Positions 1-7,213 of a stretch of DNA of 50,970 nt are shown in pieces. Numbering within the stretch: the first letter of the stretch is position 1; each line of letters opens with the position of its first letter. This stretch comes from Mycobacterium sp. 852002-51961_SCH5331710 (GTDB lineage: Bacteria > Actinomycetota > Actinomycetes > Mycobacteriales > Mycobacteriaceae), in contig NZ_LZSQ01000121.1 of the NCBI RefSeq assembly GCF_001665535.1, forward strand, positions 1-50,970, read 5' to 3'. The notes under the pieces are model-generated. The model saw only the letters and a list, made by a program, of their open reading frames with translations. It ran no database searches and was not told the DNA's origin. The translations under genes were made by a program, and so were the position numbers.

Positions 1-24
1 CTCAAAAGCCGAGAATCAGACGAA

Positions 25-77
25 GGGGGTCAAAATTCGGGCGTCGACACGGGGTCAGTTTTCAGGCGACGCCGACA
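25..77. mobile_element. Probable terminus of an IS21-family insertion sequence (partial)
   Basis: Two imperfect tandem copies of a motif beginning GGGGTCA and ending in a CGACAC-like string occupy about 26-50 and 51-78. Read on the minus strand this begins TGTCGGCGTCGCC and contains two TGACCCC blocks. Multiple terminal repeats of this kind, with a TG...CA end, are typical of actinobacterial IS21-family elements. The CA end would fall at position 77. The istA/istB genes would lie to the left, outside the window. The family assignment rests on remembered terminal-repeat style only. Confidence 0.5.
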
Positions 78-99
78 CTCATGGCAGACCGGGCCTGAA

Positions 100-645
100 T
101 TGCTCATATCGACAAAGCGCATGGACTCATCGTTTGGTAAGAACGCTGCGAATCGTGTCGAGGAATCATACGGCGACGCAAAGAATCTCGCGCTCCGCCA
201 CCCTCTGGCTGCGCTCGGGTTCGCCTACTCCTTACGCTCGACCGCCTACACGGATGAACGACGACAGTTCGATTGGATCGTCGACCTACTCATCAAGCTT
301 GGGCGAGAAGATGACGCATACGATGCGTGCGCCCTCATCGTCCCCGAATGGGAAGGTGACGCACCTTCGGACATCGCGCCGGGAACCGACGACGTCGTCA
401 TCGACCCCGATGACGTTGACATTGAGGATGTCGACGAGGAGTCGACTGCGAACGTAACCGACCAGATTGCGTCTTTGCCGAATGTTGCTCTGCGGCACGA
501 TCTCGTGCCCGAGGAACTCAGCCCGGCGCGCTTCTTCGCCGTGCTATTGACCATCGTTCTGGGAAACTCAAGCATCACTCAGCACGAGCAGGCGCGCGTG
601 CGGCGTAGTGAAGCTGCCAACCAGGCTCCGGCAGCAGATGGATAA
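100..645 (+). CDS. Acidic hypothetical protein, possibly 5'-truncated by the adjacent IS end
   Basis: I do not recognise this family. The 181-residue reading starts at a TTG (100); an ATG at 121 is an alternative. The frame stays open with no stop back to base 1, through the IS-like terminus, so the true start may have been removed by insertion and the present start may be secondary. The N-terminal half looks helical and basic to neutral. The middle (residues about 85-115) is a run of Asp/Glu/Val, and a hydrophobic segment (FFAVLLTIVLG) lies near residue 147. No catalytic motif is visible. It lies 115 bp upstream of the DUF262/ATPase pair on the same strand and is part of the same foreign segment. 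It could be a fragment of a larger protein. Confidence 0.45.
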   Translation: MLISTKRMDSSFGKNAANRVEESYGDAKNLALRHPLAALGFAYSLRSTAYTDERRQFDWIVDLLIKLGREDDAYDACALIVPEWEGDAPSDIAPGTDDVVIDPDDVDIEDVDEESTANVTDQIASLPNVALRHDLVPEELSPARFFAVLLTIVLGNSSITQHEQARVRRSEAANQAPAADG

Positions 646-760
646 TCGGTGAATCGGCCCGAGTCGTGGGTTCGCTCGCCGCTAGCCTCGCCGGGAACGC
701 CTGGCACCGGACCGCGATACGGTGCACAGTACGCCCTAACCCGTCTGGCTGGAGGCTGGT

Positions 761-1930
761 TTGAAGCTTGATAAGTCGGACCTTCAACTCGAAACAATCG
801 TTACCCGCATCAATAACAACGAATTGGATTTGCAACCCAGTTTCCAGCGAGGGGAAATCTGGGACTCCAAACGCCGCCAGCGACTAATCGACACGATTCT
901 ACGCGGATGGTACGTACCGGCAATTCACGTAGTGGTCGACACTGAAGAGAATGAGCTCGTCCTCGACGGACAACAGCGCCTGACGACGATACGCGATTTC
1001 TTTGGTGACCGGATAGTCGTTGACGGATTCATTGAACCAACGGACGCCCGGGTGAGCGCACTAGACGGCCTCACTTACTCAACTTTGCCTGAAGATGTAC
1101 GCAAAGCCGTTAACCGTTTCCCTATCCAAATAATCACTTTGAGAGACTACAATCCGCAAGAGCCAAACGAGCTGTTCTTTCGGCTGAATCAAGCATACAA
1201 CTTGACTCCGTCAGAGAAGCGGAACGCGCTCCATGGGCCTGCACGCGATCAGGTTAAGGACCTGGTAGTCAAACTTACGGAAGACGGTCTCCTACAACGT
1301 GAGACTATTGGCTTTGCGAACGGTCGCCTCGCCTATGACGACATCATTGCGCGCGCTTGTGTCACGCTCGAACTTGGCAATATGCGTACGCATATTAACA
1401 ATAATGTCGTCGAAAAATACTATCGAGGCTCCGAATTCACACCCGAAACGATTGACAAAGTTGAGAGAGCGGGTAGGCGCCTACTTGAGCAAATTACCAA
1501 TTGTCCAGAAAAGCGTGTACGTTTCAATAAGGGAACCCTTCAGACCTGGATCCTATATTGCCATTGGGCCTCGGTCTTATCTCCAATTCCGCTATCCTTA
1601 CTTAGCTCTTTCGAACAGGATCGCACGAAGGTCAGACGTGGCGACCTGGACCCATCTTCGGCGGAACAGTCACCCTTATATGAGGTCCTCCGAATATACG
1701 ATGATCGTGCGTCATACCGCGTGACTGACGTCTCATCAGTGCTAGCACGTGACCTAGCGATTCATTTGTATTCAGAAGATTTCTTGAACACTCCCGGCGT
1801 AAAAGGATCCAGTGACCTACTAGTAACTCTTCATAAGGCGCCAAGAGCGTCGGTTCAAAACGAGTTTTTTGAATTCATCGACTCCTCTGATTGGGGCAAT
1901 CCAATCATCGAGGAGCACCACGATCAATGA
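761..1930 (+). CDS. DUF262 (ParB/GmrS-like) domain protein, first gene of a putative two-gene defence module
   Basis: The 389-residue protein has a DUF262 N-terminus: QPSFQRG at residues 25-31 and the signature DGQQR at 69-73, the ParB-like nucleotide-binding/hydrolase motif also present in GmrS and several phage-defence proteins. Unlike GmrSD there is no recognisable C-terminal DUF1524 HNH nuclease; the remainder (about 190-389) appears helical. The start is TTG 761, chosen for the GGAGG at 751-755. The stop overlaps the next gene by ATGA, implying translational coupling. Codon use is visibly less G/C-ending than in core genes (many aat, gaa, caa, tta, att), indicating transfer. The family is known from established literature; the nucleic-acid or nucleotide sensing role here is inferred. 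Confidence 0.85.
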   Translation: MKLDKSDLQLETIVTRINNNELDLQPSFQRGEIWDSKRRQRLIDTILRGWYVPAIHVVVDTEENELVLDGQQRLTTIRDFFGDRIVVDGFIEPTDARVSALDGLTYSTLPEDVRKAVNRFPIQIITLRDYNPQEPNELFFRLNQAYNLTPSEKRNALHGPARDQVKDLVVKLTEDGLLQRETIGFANGRLAYDDIIARACVTLELGNMRTHINNNVVEKYYRGSEFTPETIDKVERAGRRLLEQITNCPEKRVRFNKGTLQTWILYCHWASVLSPIPLSLLSSFEQDRTKVRRGDLDPSSAEQSPLYEVLRIYDDRASYRVTDVSSVLARDLAIHLYSEDFLNTPGVKGSSDLLVTLHKAPRASVQNEFFEFIDSSDWGNPIIEEHHDQ

Positions 1931-3285
1931 GAAGGTCAAAATTTGAGGGCTCGTGGGCTGCGCTCAAGCGCGCTCGCGCTAACAAAGCTGCCGATGTCCG
2001 TGTGTTATCTGACGGAATTAGCGTTGACTTGTCGCAACCATGCCTAGTTCTAGGAGGAAGAAACGGTGCCGGGAAGACTCGGATCCTTCGCTCCATCGCA
2101 GGCCTTAGTGACGTCGATGGAATCCTCATAGACCTTCACCACTTGGCAGAACAGGCCCTGATTATTCTCCGATCCCGAGTTGACTTTGACATGATGGCGG
2201 AGGAGTACACGCCTCTATCTCTGAGCGACGACACGAATTCAGCGGTATCGCAGATAGTAGGTCGCGACTACGATCTGGTCGAGTGGTATTCGTTTGAAGT
2301 GGAACCAAGCGATCCCGAGGTCGCTCAACGATTCCGCTGGTCTGGCGAACAAAGCCTAATTCCTTTTTTTCGTGTTGAACGCCGAGGGCTCACTTACACA
2401 TCACGCGATATGGGCCTGGGTGAGTTTTGCGTGCATTTCTTGTTTTGGATCCTTGAGCAGTACCGCGAGGAGAAGACGGTCACCCTGCTACTCGATGAGC
2501 CCGATGCCTACCTGCCCCCAATCGGGGTGTCCACACTTCTCCACCATATCTTGCGAATCTGTTTATCACGGAATTGGAATGTGATTCTGACAACGCATTC
2601 AGAGGAAATGATCCGACAGGCGCGGAAACATGACGCCTTTATGTTGTTGCGATTGGATGGTGAGGAACCCCGAGCAATTCACTGCAAAGACGATCCCACG
2701 ATCGGAAACACACTTCTCACTTCGCCTCCCATCCAACTACTTCTATTCTGCGAGGATGAGTCCGCCTGCGCGCTCACTCGCGCCCTCCTGGACCTCGCTG
2801 ATCAAGAGTTGTCGGAATGCACGAGCGTCGTGTGGGGCGATGGCGACGGCTACCTCGTCACACTTCGACGATCTATGCCGCGCCCGCCCGATCCAGACCT
2901 CGAATTTGCGTTCGTGTTTGATGGCGATCAACGAAGCGCAGTCCCCCATTCGACTCCTCCGCAATGGCCAGCGGTTTTCTTGCCGACCGAGGATGATCCT
3001 GATGACTTGTTCAAAGCCCTCGCTAGCAATGTGGACGAGCTCGCCGGCACCCTCGACGAACCCCGCCACAAGCTCGTGGAAATTCTCGACGCCTTGGAGG
3101 GGGAGGACGGACACGATTGGGTCAACCGATTGGCGGATCGTTACGGTCGACAGCTCGTGCTCACTCGCGTCGCAAACCTTTGGGCTCGTCTACACCCGGC
3201 GGAGGCAACCGCGTTTCTTGAAAGCATCAGAGCAGGCCTCGAGCACCAGATACACACGAGCACGGCTGCTGGCGGCCCGCCATAG
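1927..3285 (+). CDS. ABC/OLD-type AAA ATPase with TOPRIM-like C-terminus, partner of the DUF262 protein
   Basis: The 452-residue protein starts at ATG 1927, overlapping the DUF262 stop by ATGA. It carries Walker A (GRNGAGKT, residues 44-51), a Walker B with catalytic Glu (LLLDEP, D190/E191) and a switch histidine (TTHSEE, H224), the layout of SMC/RecF/OLD-like ATPases (AAA_15/AAA_21). After the ATPase core there is a strand plus acidic cluster (LLFCEDES, E276) and later FVFDGDQ (D332-x-D334). This E...DxD order and spacing resemble a TOPRIM nuclease fold as in OLD or GajA proteins; that assignment is inference. Codon use is as foreign as that of its partner. No signal or membrane segments are seen. 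A likely role is an ATP-gated effector or sensor of a defence module. Confidence 0.82.
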   Translation: MRRSKFEGSWAALKRARANKAADVRVLSDGISVDLSQPCLVLGGRNGAGKTRILRSIAGLSDVDGILIDLHHLAEQALIILRSRVDFDMMAEEYTPLSLSDDTNSAVSQIVGRDYDLVEWYSFEVEPSDPEVAQRFRWSGEQSLIPFFRVERRGLTYTSRDMGLGEFCVHFLFWILEQYREEKTVTLLLDEPDAYLPPIGVSTLLHHILRICLSRNWNVILTTHSEEMIRQARKHDAFMLLRLDGEEPRAIHCKDDPTIGNTLLTSPPIQLLLFCEDESACALTRALLDLADQELSECTSVVWGDGDGYLVTLRRSMPRPPDPDLEFAFVFDGDQRSAVPHSTPPQWPAVFLPTEDDPDDLFKALASNVDELAGTLDEPRHKLVEILDALEGEDGHDWVNRLADRYGRQLVLTRVANLWARLHPAEATAFLESIRAGLEHQIHTSTAAGGPP

Positions 3286-3591
3286 GCTCGCTCTGCGTGT
3301 GCCTGACGTTCGTAACCGCCGTTGGCGTTCTCGACGATCTCCAGCCCTGGGGGTGTGCGGAGAGCTCGCTGGTGGCCGGCGTGTCCAATCAGTTGGCCTC
3401 GTAGCACGTCGCCCGTCATCTGCAGGTCGGTACAAGCCCGACGGGCCAGCCCAATCCGTCATACCGAGTCCGCAGTCAGTCCGCAGCAGTCCACTGCTCG
3501 GCCCATGCCCACCAATCCAACCAACACTCTCGCCAGGGCATTCTTTCCCCAGCCAACGCAGTCAACTCAATCAAACGCGCTGGTGTCGTGG
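3286..3591. other. Non-coding right end of the integrated element
   Basis: No credible gene lies between the ATPase stop and the tRNA fragment. The stretch contains short repeated words (CCGCAGTCAGTCCGCAGCAGT at about 3469-3489) and a GTACAAGCCCGACGGGC segment. Such short repeats near an attachment site could be recombinase arm-binding sites, but nothing in the sequence proves this. Confidence 0.4.
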
Positions 3592-3633
3592 TTCGGGACG
3601 AAGAGGTCGTGGGTTCGAATCCCGCCACCCCGA
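3592..3633 (+). other. 3' fragment of tRNA-Pro(CGG): probable attachment (att) site at the element boundary
   Basis: Bases 3592-3633 match the 3' part of a tRNA: anticodon loop TTCGGGA (anticodon CGG), anticodon 3' stem CGAAG, variable region, T-arm GTGGG-TTCGAAT-CCCGC (3609-3625), acceptor 3' strand CACCCCG and discriminator A. The sequence immediately 5' (CGTGG) cannot pair with CGAAG to form the anticodon stem, and no D-arm or 5' acceptor strand (CGGGGTG) is found within the required 75-80 bases. The gene is therefore only a 3' remnant. This is what an integrase leaves when an element inserts into a tRNA gene and duplicates its 3' end. The intact tRNA should lie at the other end of the element, left of the window. 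Confidence 0.8.
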
Positions 3634-3661
3634 CTGTGTGATGTGTCAAGACATCGGAATG

Positions 3662-3699
3662 GCTCTGAACCTGCGTTTTGGGTTCAGGGCTTTTTCTTT
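3662..3699 (+). terminator. Rho-independent terminator, probably the original tRNA-Pro terminator
   Basis: The arms GCTCTGAACC (3662-3671) and GGTTCAGGGC (3681-3690) pair over ten bases with one G-T wobble. They enclose a nine-base loop and are followed directly by TTTTTCTTT. It sits 29 bases after the tRNA fragment, where a tRNA terminator is expected. Confidence 0.85.
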
Positions 3700-3788
3700 G
3701 GGCGTCCGCAGATCGCGAATGAGCCACCTGAAACGTGTTGCCACCAAAGCGGTCCACGTCGGAACGCCGCGGCGGGAGGCCAAGGCAT

Positions 3789-4187
3789 CTACACCTGGAA
3801 GGCGAGCGCGTAGCCGACCGGGATCATCGCGAAGTACGCGGCGATGCCAACCGGGACACCGATCAAAGGTGTCAGACGGAGACGCGCAGCGACGCCTGCA
3901 CCTGCGACCGCCGTTGCCGTGCCCACCGCCAGGCACATCCAAGGAATGAATACGAGCACGTTCTGGCCCCGCGCCGAGAGCGAGCACACCGCATCGGTGC
4001 TGGTCTCGTAACAGCCGTCGGTGGCCATCGCCAGCGGCAGCATCGCCACGACGCTCAAACCGAAACCAGCTAGTCCCAGTACGGCGAGCACCCCAACGAA
4101 CCACGCCCAGTGCTTGTCATACCGCCGGGAGTGATCCTCACCGGCGGGGGCGTCAGGCGGGCCGGGCGGCTCCGCATCGGCAGTCAC
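3789..4187 (-). CDS. Small membrane protein of unknown function
   Basis: The 132-residue reading starts at GTG 4187, which sits about 10 bases after an AAGGAG; GTG 4196 is possible. A short Pro/Glu-rich cytoplasmic N-terminus is followed by about three hydrophobic segments (WFVGVLAVLGLAGFGLSVVA, VLVFIPWMCLAVGTATAVAG and the C-terminal PLIGVPVGIAAYFAMIPVGY). Two cysteines lie in the loop between segments 1 and 2. It is transcribed toward the tRNA fragment and divergently from the redox enzyme gene. I do not recognise the family. Confidence 0.65.
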   Translation of the reverse strand: MTADAEPPGPPDAPAGEDHSRRYDKHWAWFVGVLAVLGLAGFGLSVVAMLPLAMATDGCYETSTDAVCSLSARGQNVLVFIPWMCLAVGTATAVAGAGVAARLRLTPLIGVPVGIAAYFAMIPVGYALAFQV

Positions 4188-4297
4188 GGAGGTCACTCTC
4201 CTTCGCGAGATGGGTGGTTCCGAGAGGATGGACACGGATCGCTTCCGAAGTACCGAACACATGTTTGACCGGCGCGGATGCGGGTAATGATGAATAC

Positions 4298-5317
4298 GTG
4301 ACTTTACCGTCGACGCTAGTCGAGCCTGCCCTGCCGAAGGCCGTCGGACCGCTGTCCGCGACCGTCATCGACCTCCTTCAGCGAGGCCGCCCCTCGTTGC
4401 CGTTGCGGCCGATCGACGTGCCGATGTTCGACGCCGACCCGTACGGTCTCGACCTCCAGCTCGCGCTCTACATCTGCTACGAGTTGCACTACCGCGGATT
4501 CGCCGGCGTCAGTGCCCGCTGGGAGTGGAACCCCGCGCTGCTGCACCTGCGTGGCCGGTTCGAGGAGGCGTTCCTCGACGCGGTGCGCCAGGACGTCGGC
4601 GAGATCGCCGAGGGCGAAACCGCGGAGGCCGAGATGGACAAGCTGTCGATCGAACCGGTCGACGGCGAGGGTCCGTCATACTTCCTGCGCGACAAGGGCA
4701 GCTGGGAGCAGATGCTCGAATACTTCGTGCACCGCTCGGTGTATCACCTCAAAGAGGGTGACCCCCACGCGTGGACCATCCCGCGTCTCGCCGGACACTC
4801 CAAGGCCGCGTTCGTCGCCGTGGAGTTCGACGAATTCGGCGGTGGCCGTGGCGAACACGTGCACCAACACCTGTACGCGGAGTTGATGGATGCGGCGGGC
4901 CTCGACTCGTCGTATCTCGGCTACCTCGACAACGTGCCCGCCGATGCGCTGGCGTCGGTCAACCTCATGTCGCTGTTCGGGTTGCACCGCGACCTGCGCG
5001 GCGCCTCGATCGGACATTTCGCGTCGACCGAGATCACGTCGTCACCCGGGTCGCGCCGGTTGGTGGAGGCGTTGCGCCGCATGGGCGCTCCCGACGCCTG
5101 CGTGGCGTTCTACCAGGAGCACGTCGTCGCCGATGCGGTGCACGAGCAGGTGGTCCGCACCGATGTCGTCGGTGACCTGGTTGCGCGGGAGCCGCATCTG
5201 GATCGCGACGTGGTGTTCGGAATCCGCGCTCGGGATGTCGTCGAGGAGCGACTGGCCAAGCACGTGATGGAGTGCTGGACTGAGAACCGCTCGTCGCTAC
5301 GCCGGCCGCTGAGCTGA
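4298..5317 (+). CDS. Iron-containing redox enzyme family protein (heme-oxygenase-like fold)
   Basis: The protein is 339 residues and matches the actinobacterial iron-containing redox enzyme family, a helical heme-oxygenase-like fold expected to hold a di-iron centre. Candidate ligands visible are the E/H-rich segments around GEHVHQHLYAELM and FYQEHVVADAVHEQVV. The substrate is unknown. The start is GTG 4298: an AATGAT element (4286-4291) ends seven bases upstream and there is no Shine-Dalgarno sequence, so the transcript may be leaderless. A longer reading from 4214 would be mostly non-coding in character. Its 3' end overlaps the convergent CDGSH gene by 21 bp, and the association with that Fe-S protein suggests a shared redox role (inference). 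Confidence 0.8.
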   Translation: MTLPSTLVEPALPKAVGPLSATVIDLLQRGRPSLPLRPIDVPMFDADPYGLDLQLALYICYELHYRGFAGVSARWEWNPALLHLRGRFEEAFLDAVRQDVGEIAEGETAEAEMDKLSIEPVDGEGPSYFLRDKGSWEQMLEYFVHRSVYHLKEGDPHAWTIPRLAGHSKAAFVAVEFDEFGGGRGEHVHQHLYAELMDAAGLDSSYLGYLDNVPADALASVNLMSLFGLHRDLRGASIGHFASTEITSSPGSRRLVEALRRMGAPDACVAFYQEHVVADAVHEQVVRTDVVGDLVAREPHLDRDVVFGIRARDVVEERLAKHVMECWTENRSSLRRPLS

Positions 5318-5551
5318 CGCGGTCTTTGCGGCCGACGCGTTCTGCTTGGCAGGCGCGTCGGCGCGCTTGCGACACCGGTGGCTGGTGTCGCACAACGGAT
5401 AGTCCTTGCTGCGCCGGCACGTGCAGACCGCGACCATGAACCGGTCGGATTCCACCACCTGACCGTCGGGCATCTCGATGCGCACCGGTCCCTGCACCAT
5501 CAGCGGGCCGTTGGGCACCACCCGCACCGTACGAGGTTCGCAGTCGCTCAC
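5297..5551 (-). CDS. CDGSH-type [2Fe-2S] iron-sulfur protein
   Basis: The 84-residue protein contains the CDGSH (mitoNEET-type) signature CTCRRSKDYPLCDTSH, with the three-Cys one-His ligand set C-x-C...C-x3-H for a [2Fe-2S] cluster. A basic Ala/Lys/Arg tail follows. The start is GTG 5551, overlapping the stop of the upstream methyltransferase gene (GTGA), so the two are translationally coupled. The family is known for redox-labile clusters; the bacterial role is mostly undefined. It is convergent with, and overlaps by 21 bp, the iron redox enzyme gene. Confidence 0.88.
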   Translation of the reverse strand: MSDCEPRTVRVVPNGPLMVQGPVRIEMPDGQVVESDRFMVAVCTCRRSKDYPLCDTSHRCRKRADAPAKQNASAAKTASAQRPA

Positions 5552-6243
5552 GGCTTGTCGGCCCGGATCACGAGCAGTTCTTCTTCGCGACGACCCGGTT
5601 CCAGGCGGCCGCACTCCTCGAGCCACATTGCGCGCGACGACAACACGGGTCCGAAGGGAATCCACTGTCGCGCAACGATTTCGGTGTCCAGTCCGGCGCT
5701 GGCCAGCGCTCCGAGCGTCTGGCGCGGATCGGCGAACTCCGACTGCACGAGTAGCAGACTACCGCCGTGGTCGAGAAGATCGGGAACCGCGGCGCACAGC
5801 GGGTCGAGCACGAGACGACCGTCGCACCCGGCGTCCCACGCGCGGGGCGGGCCCACGTACGTCGGAAGCGGATCGCATTCGGCGGTCGGATCATGCGGAA
5901 CATACGGCGGATTGCAGAGGATCAAATCGAACGGGCCGAATTCGGCTGCCCGCGCCCATGATCCGAGATGCACATCGACGTCCACTCCGGATGCCAGCGC
6001 ATTGCCCCGCGCACAGTGCACCGCGCGGGGGCAGATGTCGAATGCGGTGACCGATGCGGCACCCTGTTCGGCCGCACCGATGGCGACCACGCCGCTTCCG
6101 GTGCACAGGTCGACGACGTGGCGACCCCGTGCCAATGCGCTTTGGTCCATGACCGAAATGAGCAGCTGAGAATCTTCCTGCGGCGCGTAGACGCCCTCAT
6201 CCGCGACCAGGGGTCCACGGACATCGGTGTATGCGGTTGTCAC
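5548..6243 (-). CDS. HemK2/MTQ2-like SAM-dependent methyltransferase
   Basis: The 231-residue class I methyltransferase has the SAM-binding loop DLCTGSGVVAIGAA (about residues 45-58) and the NPPY motif (about 112-115) that marks N-methyltransferases acting on glutamine or adenine amide/amino groups, as in HemK/PrmC and eukaryotic MTQ2. The length fits the short HemK2/MTQ2 type without the PrmC N-terminal helical domain. The start is GTG 6243. It is coupled to the CDGSH gene. The physiological substrate cannot be told from the sequence; release-factor glutamine methylation is one possibility, but PrmC normally does this. Confidence 0.82.
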   Translation of the reverse strand: MTTAYTDVRGPLVADEGVYAPQEDSQLLISVMDQSALARGRHVVDLCTGSGVVAIGAAEQGAASVTAFDICPRAVHCARGNALASGVDVDVHLGSWARAAEFGPFDLILCNPPYVPHDPTAECDPLPTYVGPPRAWDAGCDGRLVLDPLCAAVPDLLDHGGSLLLVQSEFADPRQTLGALASAGLDTEIVARQWIPFGPVLSSRAMWLEECGRLEPGRREEELLVIRADKP

Positions 6244-6276
6244 AACGGCCTTTCGACAGGGTTCTTCTGCTGCCTA

Positions 6277-6290
6277 GGGCAGCACTGCCC
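6277..6290. promoter_or_regulatory. Perfect 6-2-6 inverted repeat in a divergent promoter region
   Basis: GGGCAG-CA-CTGCCC lies between the divergent methyltransferase gene (starts 6243) and the 6360 gene. A perfect palindrome in this position is a candidate operator; no regulator is encoded adjacent. Confidence 0.3.
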
Positions 6291-6359
6291 GAAATTAATG
6301 CCCCGTATCCGGCGTGTTAAAACGTCAGCGCTCGTTTTACCCGTACCCCGCGTGGGCAC

Positions 6360-7040
6360 ATGATTAGCGTGCAAGCCTCCGATATCGCCTCGTTGCCCAT
6401 CCGCTTCGGCGCCGCCCTGCGTGAGCGACGCCTGTTTCATCCGTCCGGGGTGATGGCGGAGGGGATTCTCGAACGCATCGCGCCCGAGGGCGAGGGGTTG
6501 CCGATGAACTCGTGCGACGTCATCGCACGCGTATCCAAGGGGGTCGGACTGCCGGGCGCCGTACCTGACGTCGCCGGGCTGGCATTCCGGATTCCGCCGC
6601 CACCGGACCTGCGGGCCTGCAGTCCCTGGGATGTGCTGTTGGCGTCGACGGTGGCCGGGACGCGGGTCGGGCTCGCGCCGGTGCTGTCCTGGTCCGGCGC
6701 GACGTTCTCGAGCCTGATGCCGCTGCGCTTCCACGACGGCCTGTGGTGGGTGCGGGCGCGACTGGCCACCCGGATCGATGCGCCCGGGCTGTCGCTGGAT
6801 GCCGTGGAACAGCAGATCGACGCCGACGGGCTCACGTTCAACATCGACCAGGCGCCCGGGACGGGGGCCTTTCGCCCGCTCGCCCGGTTGACGCTTCGTC
6901 ACGTGGACCCCAGCTGCGACGACATCGCCTTCGATCCGGCCATGCACAGCGACCCCGAGGTCGAGTTGGCTCCGCGCTGGCTCGGCGACTTCAGGCGGTC
7001 GGCCTACAAGCGCAGCAGGCAGGGCCGCGACGCCGAGTGA
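6360..7040 (+). CDS. Conserved mycobacterial protein (catalase-superfamily-like; often annotated phosphodiesterase)
   Basis: The 226-residue cytoplasmic protein starts at ATG 6360 (GTG 6369 possible). The N-terminal part (RLFHPSGVMAEGILE... then VIARVSKGVGLPGAVPDVAGLAFRIP) resembles the His-loop and core strand pattern of heme catalases/SrpA, where HPxG is followed by a conserved VRFSNG-like strand. The normal catalase catalytic region is otherwise much reduced, so catalase activity should not be assumed. I recall mycobacterial homologues carrying the label phosphodiesterase without clear support. No membrane segments are seen. It is divergent from the methyltransferase and convergent with a 53-residue gene whose stop abuts it. 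Confidence 0.6.
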   Translation: MISVQASDIASLPIRFGAALRERRLFHPSGVMAEGILERIAPEGEGLPMNSCDVIARVSKGVGLPGAVPDVAGLAFRIPPPPDLRACSPWDVLLASTVAGTRVGLAPVLSWSGATFSSLMPLRFHDGLWWVRARLATRIDAPGLSLDAVEQQIDADGLTFNIDQAPGTGAFRPLARLTLRHVDPSCDDIAFDPAMHSDPEVELAPRWLGDFRRSAYKRSRQGRDAE

Positions 7041-7202
7041 TCAGGCCGTCGGTTCGCCGCCGGACTCCGCGACGTCGGGAGCGTTCTCGCGGGTAGCCAT
7101 GCCCCCGTCGCCGCCCTTGTCCTGCGGTCCCGTCCGTTGTGCCTTGCGCTTGTCCCGCTCTTCGGCGTCGTTGTCGTCGTAGATGCCTTTTCCGGTCGGC
7201 AT
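7041..7202 (-). CDS. Small hydrophilic conserved protein, 53 aa
   Basis: The short reading MPTGKGIYDDNDAEERDKRK... is rich in Lys, Asp, Gly and Glu and ends GGEPTA. It is preceded by a good Shine-Dalgarno sequence (AGAAGGGA) seven to eight bases before ATG 7202. It has no hydrophobic segment and looks disordered. It lies 11 bp downstream of the F420 oxidoreductase gene on the same strand and is probably co-transcribed. Its last codon abuts the convergent 6360 gene. The function is unknown. Confidence 0.65.
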   Translation of the reverse strand: MPTGKGIYDDNDAEERDKRKAQRTGPQDKGGDGGMATRENAPDVAESGGEPTA

Positions 7203-7213
7203 ATCGATCCCTT

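Noticed and set aside
704..725. GCACCG/CGGTGC dyad as an operator of the DUF262 gene
   Set aside because: The arms are only six bases in GC-rich sequence; too weak to list without a regulator nearby.
3555..3633. Complete tRNA-Pro gene
   Set aside because: Only the 3' part (3592-3633) fits. The bases before it cannot form the anticodon 5' strand, D-arm or the CGGGGTG acceptor strand, so it is a fragment.
2630..3949. 439-residue plus-strand reading across the ATPase end and the tRNA fragment
   Set aside because: It runs in another frame through the ATPase gene, the att site and the terminator; its composition is Arg/Ser/Pro-rich shadow sequence.
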